Of a DNA stretch of 64,000 nucleotides, positions 45,501 through 54,172 are shown in pieces. The stretch comes from CALAGJ01 sp964293305. Its GTDB lineage: Bacteria > Bacteroidota > Bacteroidia > Chitinophagales > Chitinophagaceae. The notes beneath the pieces were generated by a model. It saw nothing but the letters and a program-made list of their open reading frames with translations. It did no database searches and was not told where the DNA came from. The stretch spans positions 1-64,000 of the forward strand of contig CAXYYO010000003.1 of assembly GCA_964293305.1 (NCBI GenBank), read 5' to 3'. Every line of letters begins with the position of its first letter. The first letter of the stretch is position 1. Made by a program: the position numbers and the translations under genes.

Positions 45501-46308
45501 GAAAGAGATCAGTTTAGGCAAAACAAATGAAGCAATTGTTTGGCAAAAAAATGACGAAATAGGTGCATTGGTAAATGAGTACAATAAAATGGTTACAAAG
45601 TTGGAAGCCAGTGCCACTGCGCTTGCCAAAAGCGAAAGAGAGGGTGCTTGGAGAGAGATGGCCAGACAGGTAGCACATGAAATAAAGAACCCTCTTACAC
45701 CCATGAAACTGAGTATTCAATACCTTCAAAAAGCTATTGATAATGATGCCCCAAACACAAAAGAATTATCCCAAAGAGTGGCTGGCACATTGGTAGAACA
45801 GATTGATCAGCTATCAAAAATTGCAGGAGATTTTTCTCAATTTGCCAATTTAGGGAATATAAGGCCAGAGCAAATTAATTTACTCGAACTACTTGATGCT
45901 TTAATGCTACTTTATCGTACAGATAATACCTTAGAAATACAATACATAAAGCCCACACATCCTGTTTTTATTTATGCTGACAAAACACAAATCAATCGGT
46001 TATTTACAAACTTGATAAAGAATGCAATAGAAGCATCCGAAGAACATATTCATCCAATACCAGTGTTGGTAGAAATAAAGCAAATAAATGCTGCTATTGT
46101 TGTATCAATTCAGGATAGAGGAACAGGGATACCTGAAAATATGCAGGGGAAAATATTTGAGCCAAATTTTACCACAAAAACAAGCGGCACGGGTCTTGGC
46201 CTAGCTATCTGTAAAGCAATAACAGAAAAAGCAAATGGGCAAATCTGGTTTGAAACTTCAACTCAAGTGGGAAGTACTTTCTTTGTTTCATTCAATTCAA
46301 TGATATAA
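42553..46308 (+). CDS. NtrY-like sensor histidine kinase
   Basis: A 1251-residue sensor kinase. An N-terminal membrane helix (about residues 13-32) is followed by a block of about seven hydrophobic segments (about 215-480), a second extracytoplasmic region (about 490-720), and two further helices (about 725-800). Another sensor region (about 800-955) and a last helix lead into HAMP (about 965-1020). The DHp H-box is REMARQVAHEIKNPLTPMKL (His about 1042). The ATPase has N-box LFTNLIKNAIEAS, G1 DRGTGIPENM and G2 TSGTGLGLAICKAI, all intact. The signal and partner are unknown; no response regulator gene is adjacent. The TTG start two bases after mazG's stop is the best available; a later start is possible. 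Confidence 0.9.
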   Translation: MIRTIKKTAIRYTWLFLTAAWLYTLSFIFSNYFSGSSSPAKAANIIEKYLHSQEDVFEQIVADTAVLHALVSDQPSAYKQNLYNDGVGIFAYQVNDIGNPVLVFWNNNILQADIKELQKPDGSWMSTTINGHFECIKKSFRYQGLQWFIYAVIPVKWEYFLTNEYLESRFAVESNLENNYQIHYQKGDAAIKSKKGERLFYLDRKDNTNQENTGAVSVFFRFLAVILFFLFVERIATALAATHGLWQGFGLLSTCLILFRIISYTTNFPFKKTSIGLFDPAIYASSNLNSSLGDLSINIILIFWLVVFVRKHLLSGGSTEKLFSPNLAKPIAWLLITLLPLLSFYLVKIIVSLIIDSTIVLDTANFFALSIYTFIGFIIISLAVYCWFYITGFFILYSHRNSGTGVFWRVVVLAGTSLLFITLGILSLNDNVLSLGIAAWLIVYFLLMEYGSNPITKQLIQSPSFILWALFLMGSVTAVMSYQNFKEEFETRKRIAEKLDEQTDPAALSLLNMTISNFSGERMRLQFDRFFNGAENQALKDSLVSENFSGYLNKYDTHIYTFNQENKPLFNEENIEYDAIRTVIVNTGKPAGIDQLFYYENAADRFGYIYEDRIYTKDSVFRGSLFVLMSPRAYQNDALQPELFKQSTNATSDLTEDYAYVIYNNGHIADHFNNYNFSDVLTQTTEKHMMYDFKKNNGYSELWYSPGNNKTIIIVRKDNTLIRFITLFAYLFIVFILTAFFIHAINLLLLHGITRNNISAVFTFNIRNQVQATIAGISILSFVIIGAATISFFILRFNKNSKKELTATGEIVVNEVQALLNAQVIDNAMLKPNFITIDNPLDRMLIEIAERQKTSINLYSLSGSLLATSQPLLFNRQIISRYIQPAAFFKLRYAKNIQVNQEEKVGNFTFQSLYLPVRNDAGERVAYINIPSLNSQNELKLEISNFLVTLITLNAIIFILAGAIALLLTNRITASFELIGSKMKEISLGKTNEAIVWQKNDEIGALVNEYNKMVTKLEASATALAKSEREGAWREMARQVAHEIKNPLTPMKLSIQYLQKAIDNDAPNTKELSQRVAGTLVEQIDQLSKIAGDFSQFANLGNIRPEQINLLELLDALMLLYRTDNTLEIQYIKPTHPVFIYADKTQINRLFTNLIKNAIEASEEHIHPIPVLVEIKQINAAIVVSIQDRGTGIPENMQGKIFEPNFTTKTSGTGLGLAICKAITEKANGQIWFETSTQVGSTFFVSFNSMI

Positions 46309-46310
46309 CA

Positions 46311-47975
46311 ATGATTTACAATAATGAATATATAGCAGCACAATTTTCACTATTAGCAAAGCTAATGGATATACATGGTGAAAATAGTTTCAGAAGCCGT
46401 AGTTATAGTAATGCTGCATTTGTTATAGACAAGCTACCAGTAGAGCTATCAGATATGCCAATGGATAAAATAATAGCCATAAAAGGAATTAGTGATTCTG
46501 TAGCAAAAAGAGTAGATGAAATACAGCAAACCGGCATATTAAAAAGCCTAAATGATCTCTTAGAAAAAACACCGGTGGGTATAGCTGAAATGCTACAGAT
46601 AAAAGGCTTAGGCCCAAAAAAGATTGCTACTATTTGGAAGGAGATGGAAATTGAAAGTTTGGGAGAACTGCTTTATGCCTGTCATGAAAACCGCCTGATG
46701 TTGTACAAAGGGTTTGGTGAAAAAACACAGCAGAGTGTGAAGGAATCCATTGAATTTTATTTTAAAAATCAAGGCTCATTTTTATATGCAGAAGCTGAAG
46801 TATTTGCTACAAAAATGCAGATGATGCTGCAAGAAAATTTTCCGGAAAATTTATTTGAAATAACTGGTGCCTATCGCAGGCAATGCAATACACTAGAGCA
46901 ATTAGAGTGGGTTTCAGATGCAAAGCCAGATGATCTTTCGGGATATATGCAATCAATTGGTTTTATGAAGGAAGAGGATCAATTGTATTTCAGAAAACAG
47001 TCTGTGATTGATATTGTTTTTCATACTACCAGCAGCGCAAATATTTATACAACATTATTCAAAACAACAGCAAGTGCTGAGTTCCTCACTTCATGGAATG
47101 AAAAGTATTCCGTAATTGATAATGCCACTAATGAAACAGCCATATTTGAGCAACATCAACTTCCATATATCCTGCCCTGTCGCAGAGAGGATGAGGATAT
47201 TCAACAACTAATAAAAGACAATAAATCACTAATAGCAACAAATGATATAAAAGGTATTATTCACTGCCACAGCAAATGGAGTGATGGTAGTAATACATTG
47301 GAAGAAATGGCTGTGGCGGCACAGAATCAGGGTTTTGAATACCTTATCATAAGCGATCATAGTCAGAGTGCATTTTATGCAAATGGTTTGAAAGAAGACC
47401 GCATAAAAGCGCAGCATGAAGCCATTGACACACTTAATAAAAAATTGGCCCCTTTTGTAATCTTCAAAAGTATAGAATGTGATATCTTAAATGATGGCAG
47501 TTTGGACTATCCAGATGATATTCTTTCCACCTTTGACTGTGTAATAACATCAGTACATAGCAATCTAAAAATGACAGAAGAAAAAGCTATGAATCGTTTG
47601 CTGAGAGCCATTGAAAATCCCTATACAAATATACTTGGCCACATGACGGGTAGGCTGCTATTGAGCAGAGCAGGATATCCTGTAAATCATCAAGCCATCA
47701 TTGAAGCTTGCGCTGCAAATAATGTGGTTATTGAGATAAATGCCCATCCTAGACGCTTAGATATTGACTGGCAGTGGATTGATATGTGTATGGAAAAAAA
47801 TGTGCTGCTATCTATTAACCCAGATGCACATCATATTGATGGATTCCGTGATATTCGGTATGGTGTATTATCAGCACAAAAAGGTGGACTTTCTACTGCA
47901 AATAATTTGAGTAGCTTTAATCTAGTGCAAATACAAAATTTTATTGCTATACAGCAGCAAAAAAGAAAGAAATAG
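46311..47975 (+). CDS. PolX-like protein: HhH, eroded polymerase core, PHP nuclease domain
   Basis: A 554-residue protein with PolX domain order. The N-terminal helix-hairpin-helix part (LMDIHGENSFRSRSYSNAAF, IKGISDSVAKRVDEIQ, IKGLGPKKIATIWKEM) spans about residues 1-135. A polymerase-like domain (about 140-310) follows, then a C-terminal PHP phosphoesterase (about 315-554). The PHP metal ligands are present: IIHCHSKWSDGSN, LIISDHSQS, FKSIECDIL, ITSVHSN, LGHMTG, EINAHPRRLDIDW and SINPDAHH. In the polymerase part, the expected GSLRR...GDID reads GAYRRQCNTLEQLEWV, so the catalytic Asp pair is missing. The likely activity is 3'-5' exonuclease or endonuclease in DNA repair rather than synthesis. 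It starts two bases after the kinase gene. Confidence 0.85.
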   Translation: MIYNNEYIAAQFSLLAKLMDIHGENSFRSRSYSNAAFVIDKLPVELSDMPMDKIIAIKGISDSVAKRVDEIQQTGILKSLNDLLEKTPVGIAEMLQIKGLGPKKIATIWKEMEIESLGELLYACHENRLMLYKGFGEKTQQSVKESIEFYFKNQGSFLYAEAEVFATKMQMMLQENFPENLFEITGAYRRQCNTLEQLEWVSDAKPDDLSGYMQSIGFMKEEDQLYFRKQSVIDIVFHTTSSANIYTTLFKTTASAEFLTSWNEKYSVIDNATNETAIFEQHQLPYILPCRREDEDIQQLIKDNKSLIATNDIKGIIHCHSKWSDGSNTLEEMAVAAQNQGFEYLIISDHSQSAFYANGLKEDRIKAQHEAIDTLNKKLAPFVIFKSIECDILNDGSLDYPDDILSTFDCVITSVHSNLKMTEEKAMNRLLRAIENPYTNILGHMTGRLLLSRAGYPVNHQAIIEACAANNVVIEINAHPRRLDIDWQWIDMCMEKNVLLSINPDAHHIDGFRDIRYGVLSAQKGGLSTANNLSSFNLVQIQNFIAIQQQKRKK

Positions 47976-48313
47976 ATTTTTCTGCTTTGTATTAACATGC
48001 AAATCAATTTTCATTTTATCATTGATTGCCCATGTCAAGCATTTCTTATATAGCATATAAAAATAATGAGACTATCTTATTCAAAGAAAGTCAATAGATC
48101 GTTTGTTCAAAACGACCACTTTCTTACAAATTATGTATTAACTTATTACTCATTTATTTAATCAATCTTATGACCTAAGATATTTAAAAAAATACTGTCA
48201 AATTGCCAGAATTACAGCTTTTTCTTTTTAAATGATAGATAAGATCATAAATTTAAAATGCTTAAATAGCCTTGGACTATTTAAGCATTAAATTGAAATG
48301 AATTGAAAATTAT
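47976..48313. other. Convergent intergenic region
   Basis: Between the PolX-like gene and the T9SS cargo gene. Apart from the hairpin at 48257-48289 listed separately I see no gene or RNA. Confidence 0.4.
48257..48289 (-). terminator. Long hairpin downstream of the T9SS cargo gene
   Basis: A perfect 13-bp inverted repeat AATGCTTAAATAG/CTATTTAAGCATT with a 7-base loop, 25 bases after the minus-strand stop. On that strand it is followed by TTTTAAATTT, so a terminator role is plausible though the stem is AT-rich and the T-run short. It could also serve the plus strand. Confidence 0.5.
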
Positions 48314-51256
48314 TTATTGCTTTATCAACTTTAGCACTTTAATATTTTTCTCATCCGTAATTGTGATACAATAGACTCCGTTTGCTAATTTACTGATAGG
48401 AATAAGGACATTTTTTTCATTTATCTTTTCTCTTTTCCATAATATTCTACCATTCATATCAGATAGTGAAATGTGCAGATTAGTTCCTAAATGCTCCAAA
48501 GTTAATGATGCTATATCAGAAGCAGGATTTGGATATAAGTTTGCAATTATTCTATCACCTTGAGTACCATTATTCTTCTGTGTTTTACTAAAGGATAAGC
48601 TTGCAGCAAGAGTAGTAAAATCGGGGCCGAGAGCATAAATGGATAGTGTATCTGCAGCATTTGAGCATTTTGTACGTATTCTCCACTCATAAGTAGTGGC
48701 AGCAGTTAAAGAATTAATTGTTCTACTTGTTTGTGCTGATGAAAGTATATTAACAATTGTCCAAGCACCTACATTTTTAACCCTATATTCTAGTTCATAT
48801 CCTATGGAATTTGATGCCACATTCCAATTTAGGGTTGCTTTGAATTTTTCTATATTGGTTACATTCAAATTTGAAGGAGCATTACACGGATCGGTGTATC
48901 CAAGTGTTGTAAAATAAGGGCCATTAAAAAACCCAGAAATAGTATCGGCAGCATTTTGACAGGTACTTCGCATCTTCCATTCGTATGTAGAATTTATATC
49001 TAATGAATAAATTGTTCTCGTAGTTGAAGTTCCATTTGCTATCTCGATTATAGTCCATGCTCCCACACCGATTTTCCTATACTGTATTTCATATCCATTT
49101 GAATTAAGAACCGCATCCCAGTTTAAGGTTGCTTTATTTAATTCTATACTAGTTACATTCAAATTTGTAGGAGGATTACACGGATCTATATATCCCAGTG
49201 TTGTAAAGTCAGGACCATTAGTAAATTGAGAAATGGTATCAGCCGCATTTTGACAAGTAGTTCGCATCTTCCATTCGTAAGTTGTATTTAATGTTAAGGA
49301 ATAAATTGTCCTTAATGATTGCGTACCTCCCGTTATATTAACGACAGTCCACTCTCCTGAATTTTTTACCCTATATTGGATTTCATAACCATTAGAATTC
49401 GCTTGTGCATTCCAATTTAAAGTTGCCTTATTTAGTTCTATATTAGAAACATTTAAATTAGATGGAGTATTGCATGGGGTTGTATTTCCAAGGGTTTGAA
49501 ACTCTGGACCAATGGCATAAGTACTTGCAACAGTATCTGGGGTAATTCTGCACCCTGTTACTATCCTCCACTGATAAGTTGTACTTAGTGTAAGATTAAA
49601 AATAGTTTTACTAGAAGTTTTGCCACCATTTACATCAGTGCTTGTCCAAGGCAAAGTGCCTTTAATTCGATATTGCAACTGATAACCTATTGCACATACA
49701 GCTGTATCCCAATTGAAGGTTACTTTAAATTTGTCAATATTTGATGTACTTAAATTCGTCGCTCTTAAACAAGGTTGTGCAGTTACAATTTGGGCATTGC
49801 TAGTATTACTACATCCGTTATTATCTGTAATTGTTACGGTATAAGAACCCTGATTAACATTAATAAATTTCGTTGTTTGGCCTGTACTCCAGAGATAACC
49901 TGAAGCAGGAGAAGAGCTAAGTTGTACTGTCTTAGTTGGACAGACATTCGAAGTGGAATTATTTGCAGAAATGGTTGGCTTTGCTGGCAAAGTGTCAACC
50001 TCAACTACTATGGTATTAGTAGCATAAACGGTACACCCACCTTGATTAGAAACAACTGTATAGTTGCCAGGAGTAGTTGTGTTAATTATTCGAGTTGCTG
50101 CTCCATTTGACCATAAATAATTACCATAACCTGTTGGCGCAGATAACGTTACAACTTCTCCATCACATACCGTAATAGGTCCTTCAGGGCTTACACTAAA
50201 TGTGCTAACGCAAGAAGGAGAACCAAACAAATAATCCCTGAAAGCAATTCCATTATCCAATAAAATACCAGTTTGTGTAGTTAAGGGCAAAGCACCTTCA
50301 CTCCCTACGCCGTCCCAAAAAATACAATAATCAACCCCTACGCTATCCCATTGCCGCATCATACTCGTTATGATACTAGAGTCGGTTGTTTTAGTACCTG
50401 TTTCATTACTTATCACTTTTTTTCCTGTTTGCTGAGAAATATAGTCACATACTGCTTTTATTATATTCACTGTAGCAGTATCACCACTCTGTGGTTCATA
50501 CCAATGCAGGTTTACATAACTCAAGGGCAATGTGCTGTATGCTTCCAACAAAGAATCAGCCCTCAATATTCTGTTAGGATCCATGTCAACTCCATTTAAT
50601 GCTTGGGTGAGCCATAATGCACTATCAGCTTTTCCATTTTCATCATAGTAATTCCTTAAACTCGAAACTACGGCACTTGTTAAACCTCCATTTGTAACTG
50701 GCACTCCAAATTCTGTACATACAGATGAAGCAACGCTAATTTCATTGATATAATCCATGAGACTACCTGTATGATATAAGGTGGAGGTTGTACCTAATTC
50801 GTATTGTTGCAATTCTTCATTTTCGATTACAACAAGCTCAACAAGACCGGCATAAACATTTAATACTGACCTTAATTTACTTTCATATTCAACCAAATTA
50901 GTTGGGAAAGGGGACGGTGTAAAGTCATTATTTATATTCAATATAACTTTTTTTCCATGATCAATCCAATAATCAATATCAGAATTTTTTACTCCATTCC
51001 ATGCAGATAATGTTATATTATCTCTAACATATTCAGAAAATAAGTTATTGGCTGTGGTTAGTCTTATGTCAACAGCTCCTTTAGAGGGTAGCACACCAAA
51101 TTTGGTTGTTTGGTTAGACATTTTATTTTCCTTACTCAAAAACAGAGGTAAATCATTTTTTTTGATATACTTCGTTTGTGCATTTGATTGATGGAAAGTT
51201 AAAAACAGTAGTGAATAAGTAACTACCTTTAATACAAATTGCATTAAATTCTTCAT
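48314..51256 (-). CDS. Secreted T9SS cargo: TIM-barrel hydrolase-like domain, Ig-like, four FN3, sorting domain
   Basis: A 980-residue exported protein from the ATG at 51256 (signal peptide to about residue 26, QSNAQ). Residues about 50-345 look like a clan GH-A-type TIM barrel. LVVIENEEL (E147) is placed like the strand-4 acid/base, YVNLHWYEP follows later, and KKVISNETG (E285) is placed like the strand-7 nucleophile; this is inference. Two Ig-like modules follow (VCDGEVVTLSAPTGYGNYLW; VCPTKTVQLSSSPASGYLW), then four fibronectin III units of 98-99 residues (GYEIQYR...YEWKMRT). The end is a type A sorting domain, NLYPNPASDIASLTLEHLG. The start 36 bases upstream (51292) would disrupt the signal. 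Monocistronic. Confidence 0.85.
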   Translation of the reverse strand: MKNLMQFVLKVVTYSLLFLTFHQSNAQTKYIKKNDLPLFLSKENKMSNQTTKFGVLPSKGAVDIRLTTANNLFSEYVRDNITLSAWNGVKNSDIDYWIDHGKKVILNINNDFTPSPFPTNLVEYESKLRSVLNVYAGLVELVVIENEELQQYELGTTSTLYHTGSLMDYINEISVASSVCTEFGVPVTNGGLTSAVVSSLRNYYDENGKADSALWLTQALNGVDMDPNRILRADSLLEAYSTLPLSYVNLHWYEPQSGDTATVNIIKAVCDYISQQTGKKVISNETGTKTTDSSIITSMMRQWDSVGVDYCIFWDGVGSEGALPLTTQTGILLDNGIAFRDYLFGSPSCVSTFSVSPEGPITVCDGEVVTLSAPTGYGNYLWSNGAATRIINTTTPGNYTVVSNQGGCTVYATNTIVVEVDTLPAKPTISANNSTSNVCPTKTVQLSSSPASGYLWSTGQTTKFINVNQGSYTVTITDNNGCSNTSNAQIVTAQPCLRATNLSTSNIDKFKVTFNWDTAVCAIGYQLQYRIKGTLPWTSTDVNGGKTSSKTIFNLTLSTTYQWRIVTGCRITPDTVASTYAIGPEFQTLGNTTPCNTPSNLNVSNIELNKATLNWNAQANSNGYEIQYRVKNSGEWTVVNITGGTQSLRTIYSLTLNTTYEWKMRTTCQNAADTISQFTNGPDFTTLGYIDPCNPPTNLNVTSIELNKATLNWDAVLNSNGYEIQYRKIGVGAWTIIEIANGTSTTRTIYSLDINSTYEWKMRSTCQNAADTISGFFNGPYFTTLGYTDPCNAPSNLNVTNIEKFKATLNWNVASNSIGYELEYRVKNVGAWTIVNILSSAQTSRTINSLTAATTYEWRIRTKCSNAADTLSIYALGPDFTTLAASLSFSKTQKNNGTQGDRIIANLYPNPASDIASLTLEHLGTNLHISLSDMNGRILWKREKINEKNVLIPISKLANGVYCITITDEKNIKVLKLIKQ
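48590..49768 (-). repeat. Tandem FN3-coding repeat, period 294 bp
   Basis: Four consecutive units inside the secreted protein gene. A landmark in successive units (the CN.P-coding stretch) lies at 48881, 49175 and 49469, exactly 294 bases apart, with the fourth unit 297 bases. The middle units are close in DNA as well as protein, suggesting fairly recent duplication or gene conversion. Confidence 0.8.
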
Positions 51257-51756
51257 AATATTAGATTTATTAGTTGAAAAAATACTATTCAAAAATCATC
51301 TTTTACATGCTTTTACCAGACGAATGAGCGTGTGTTAAACATTAAAAAAATAAACACAGGGCCAAACCATAGATAAAAGATTCATGATATCCTTTTGGGA
51401 AATAATTTTTAAATTGTTCAAATTATAATAACGCAAAAGTATTTTTTGGGTTTTTAGGAAAAAGGCCTTTTTATATCCATAAAAGTTCTGAGGATTAATA
51501 TTTTCAATGTATTTACTAGGAAAAATAAATCTAGATGATGCAATAAAATCTGCTACGATAGGTTGAAAGGTTTGCTGTTGCACTTATAAGTTGAACACAG
51601 CGAGACTAAAAATTGACTGATGAAATAGTAAATTATTTAACAGTCAACAATTGTTTACACGTGTATAGGCAAGCAGCATGTAGGCTTTGACATAAAATTC
51701 ATTTGCCCCATTAGGGTTAAATCAAATCCATACAGTATTAATATTACCTACCCTTT
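51257..51756. other. Intergenic region, doubtful 82-codon frame
   Basis: Upstream of the T9SS cargo gene and downstream of the permease array. A GTG-initiated minus-strand frame (51583-51335) has no recognisable domain and I do not call it a gene. The shared intergenic element at 51642-51689 is listed separately. A hairpin TTGACTG/CAGTCAA with an inner AAATA/TATTT stem lies at 51613-51647. No convincing promoter was found. Confidence 0.35.
51642..51689 (-). repeat. Intergenic element, copy B (matches 18275-18322)
   Basis: 35 of 48 bases equal copy A in an ungapped alignment, followed in both by TGACATAAA(A)TTCATT. It lies 68 bases beyond the stop of the last permease gene of the array, in the same orientation as copy A relative to its upstream gene. 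The start of the element overlaps a hairpin stem (CAGTCAA). Confidence 0.45.
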
Positions 51757-54135
51757 TTATTCGCTTCGCAATGCTTTTACCGGATTTGACAAAGCGGCTT
51801 TTATAAATTGAAAACTAATTGTAAGCATTGCTACAACAAAAGTTATTGCGCCAGCATATAAAAAAATACTATAGTCAATATCTATTCTATAACTAAATTG
51901 ATCTAACCATTTATTCATAGCATACCATGCAATAGGTGTAGCTATTATAAATGCAATGAGAATCAGTTTGGCAAAGCTGGAAGAAAGCAAAATATTTATA
52001 TGTGCCACAGTTGCACCCAAAACTTTTCTAACACCAATTTCTTTTATTCTTTGCCTGGCAGCATAAGCTGATAAACCAAACAAACCCATACAGGCAAGCA
52101 TTACAGCAAACATTGCAAATACGTTAAATACATTTCCGGTGCGCTTTTCAGCATCATAAAGTTGTTGATAGTCTTCGTCCATAAAACGATAAACAAAAGG
52201 GCGATAAGGAGCCAATTCCTTCCACTTTTTTTCTATTGAGCTTAACACACCTGCAATATTTTTACCGTCTGTTTTTACGATTAAGTTATTACCCCAATTT
52301 GTTGGAAATAAAACTAGCGGTTCAATAACATTGTGTAGAGATGCAAAATGAAAATCCTTTACAACACCCTTTACTTCACCGGGTCGATTTTCACCCAAAA
52401 ACATTTTTTTACCAATTGCTTCCTGTGCAGACCAGCCTAAAGCTTTTGCAGCAGATTCATTTAGTACAAACTGATAATAGCTTTTAGTGTAGTCCTCATT
52501 CGTTGCTGCTATCACATCTTGGTGTGTAAATGATGAACCGGCGATAAGCTCAATGCCAGTGGTTTGTAGATAATCTTCATCAACTGGATTTGCAGTTACA
52601 GCCATTTGCTTTTTTGGGTCCGATCCACTCATATTATACCCTCCTAAAATTTTTACAGGACTTTCATAAGCCATTGAAACAGACTTCACAGATGACAAAC
52701 TCATCACTTCCTTTTTTACAATATCAATTTTTTCAATCAACTTTTGGTCTAAGCTGATGATTAGAACATTGTCTTTACTATAACCTAATTTTTTATGTTG
52801 AATATAGTAAAGCTGTTCTCCTATAATGAATGTGGAAATGATAAGAAAAATAGAAATGATAAATTGAAATACAATGAGCCCTTTTCGCAATGTATTTCCT
52901 GAGTTTGTATTTTTAAATTGGCCTTTTAAAACAACAATTGGATTATATCCAGATAACATTAGTGCAGGATAACTGCCTGCTAACAAACCAACAAATAATA
53001 CAAAACAAATGGTGGTTATCAACAAATATGGCTGAAAAAAACCACTGTACTCTAATGATACAGCTGTGAGTTTATTAAATGCTTGCAGCAATGGAATAAG
53101 CATAAGATAGCTGAGGATTAATGAGAGTACTGTAAGGAATAATGACTCATTAATAAACTGCCAGAATATCTGCTGACGCTGCGCTCCGGAAGATTTACGA
53201 ATACCTACTTCCTTTGCTCTTTCTGCACTTCTTGCAGTACTTAAATTGATATAAGTAAAGCATGCTATGGCAAGTATCAGTATGGCTATTGCAATAATGA
53301 TATAGATATATTTGATATTATTATTGGGTTTGAAAGCATCAAAAGGTGAATATAAATGCACTTTTGCAAAATGCTCCAATTCAAAGTTTAGTGTCCATTC
53401 TTCTCTGGCACTTTCACCTACCATAAATGCATTGATTTTTTTTTGCAATGGCACAAAGGATTGTTTGTCATTCAACAATAGGTACGTTGTATAATTTGCA
53501 TTGCTATATGTGTTTTCTTGTAAAGGGCCAAAGCTTGACATAGATGCAATTATGCTGTACTGTATTTGGGAGTTACTGGGGCAATCTTCTACAACACCTG
53601 TTATCAAATACGGCTCTTGAAGGCTGCTTACAAGCAATGACTTGCCAACAGGGTTTTCTTCACCAAAATATTTTTGAGCAATATGTTTTGAGATTACCAT
53701 CATTTTTGGTGCGCTCAAAACCTGATTTTTATCACCACTCAACAACTTAAAATCAAATACATTGAATATGGTGGAATCTGCATATAAAAAGTTTTTTTCT
53801 TCAAATACTTTATCACCATATTTTACTAGGCGAGTAGTGCCAGACATACGTACACCATCTTCCACTTCTGGAAATTGTCTTTTAAATTCCGGAAATACTC
53901 GGGTGCTGGTGAAGTTTCCTTTCTCACCTTCATCACCGATTTTGTAATCCATGATAACCCTGGCTATACGATCTGATTTAGTATGAAACTTGTCATAACT
54001 CAATTCATACTGTAAGTACAAAGCAAGTAATAAACAACAACTTAATCCCAATGCAAGTCCAAGAATATTTATGGCTGAAAAAACTTTGTTTCTGATCAAA
54101 CTTCTAAAAGCTATTTTAAAATAATTTCTAAGCAT
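51757..54135 (-). CDS. FtsX/MacB-type ABC transporter permease (array member 6)
   Basis: A 792-residue inner membrane protein with two MacB-periplasmic-core/FtsX modules. The first membrane helix (about residues 20-42, INILGLALGLSCCLLLALYL) is followed by a periplasmic domain, then three helices beginning near 280. A second periplasmic domain (about 455-665) and a final three-helix module complete it. Each FtsX module starts with the cytoplasmic coupling segment: AKEVGIRKSSGAQRQQIF and IKEIGVRKVLGATVAHIN. Such proteins use an ATPase subunit to move lipoproteins, peptides or signals by mechanotransmission; the substrate here is unknown. It ends with NPVKALRSE. It is the last gene of the tandem array; a 37-base gap separates it from the member upstream. 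Confidence 0.88.
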   Translation of the reverse strand: MLRNYFKIAFRSLIRNKVFSAINILGLALGLSCCLLLALYLQYELSYDKFHTKSDRIARVIMDYKIGDEGEKGNFTSTRVFPEFKRQFPEVEDGVRMSGTTRLVKYGDKVFEEKNFLYADSTIFNVFDFKLLSGDKNQVLSAPKMMVISKHIAQKYFGEENPVGKSLLVSSLQEPYLITGVVEDCPSNSQIQYSIIASMSSFGPLQENTYSNANYTTYLLLNDKQSFVPLQKKINAFMVGESAREEWTLNFELEHFAKVHLYSPFDAFKPNNNIKYIYIIIAIAILILAIACFTYINLSTARSAERAKEVGIRKSSGAQRQQIFWQFINESLFLTVLSLILSYLMLIPLLQAFNKLTAVSLEYSGFFQPYLLITTICFVLFVGLLAGSYPALMLSGYNPIVVLKGQFKNTNSGNTLRKGLIVFQFIISIFLIISTFIIGEQLYYIQHKKLGYSKDNVLIISLDQKLIEKIDIVKKEVMSLSSVKSVSMAYESPVKILGGYNMSGSDPKKQMAVTANPVDEDYLQTTGIELIAGSSFTHQDVIAATNEDYTKSYYQFVLNESAAKALGWSAQEAIGKKMFLGENRPGEVKGVVKDFHFASLHNVIEPLVLFPTNWGNNLIVKTDGKNIAGVLSSIEKKWKELAPYRPFVYRFMDEDYQQLYDAEKRTGNVFNVFAMFAVMLACMGLFGLSAYAARQRIKEIGVRKVLGATVAHINILLSSSFAKLILIAFIIATPIAWYAMNKWLDQFSYRIDIDYSIFLYAGAITFVVAMLTISFQFIKAALSNPVKALRSE

Positions 54136-54172
54136 ACAATAATGAAATTTTTAATTTTAAAATAAATGTTGT

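Noticed and set aside
48110..48140. Sequence near 48.1 kb (AAAGTCAATAGATC) as a third copy of the intergenic element
   Set aside because: Only the first dozen bases resemble the 18.3 and 51.65 kb copies; similarity does not continue.
48590..49768. Regular repeats considered as a CRISPR-like or satellite array
   Set aside because: The 294-base period is in frame and codes for fibronectin III modules; units are adjacent without spacers.
51335..51583. An 82-codon minus-strand frame starting with GTG
   Set aside because: No recognisable domain, no signal, isolated in an intergenic region; could be chance or a remnant. Not called as a gene.
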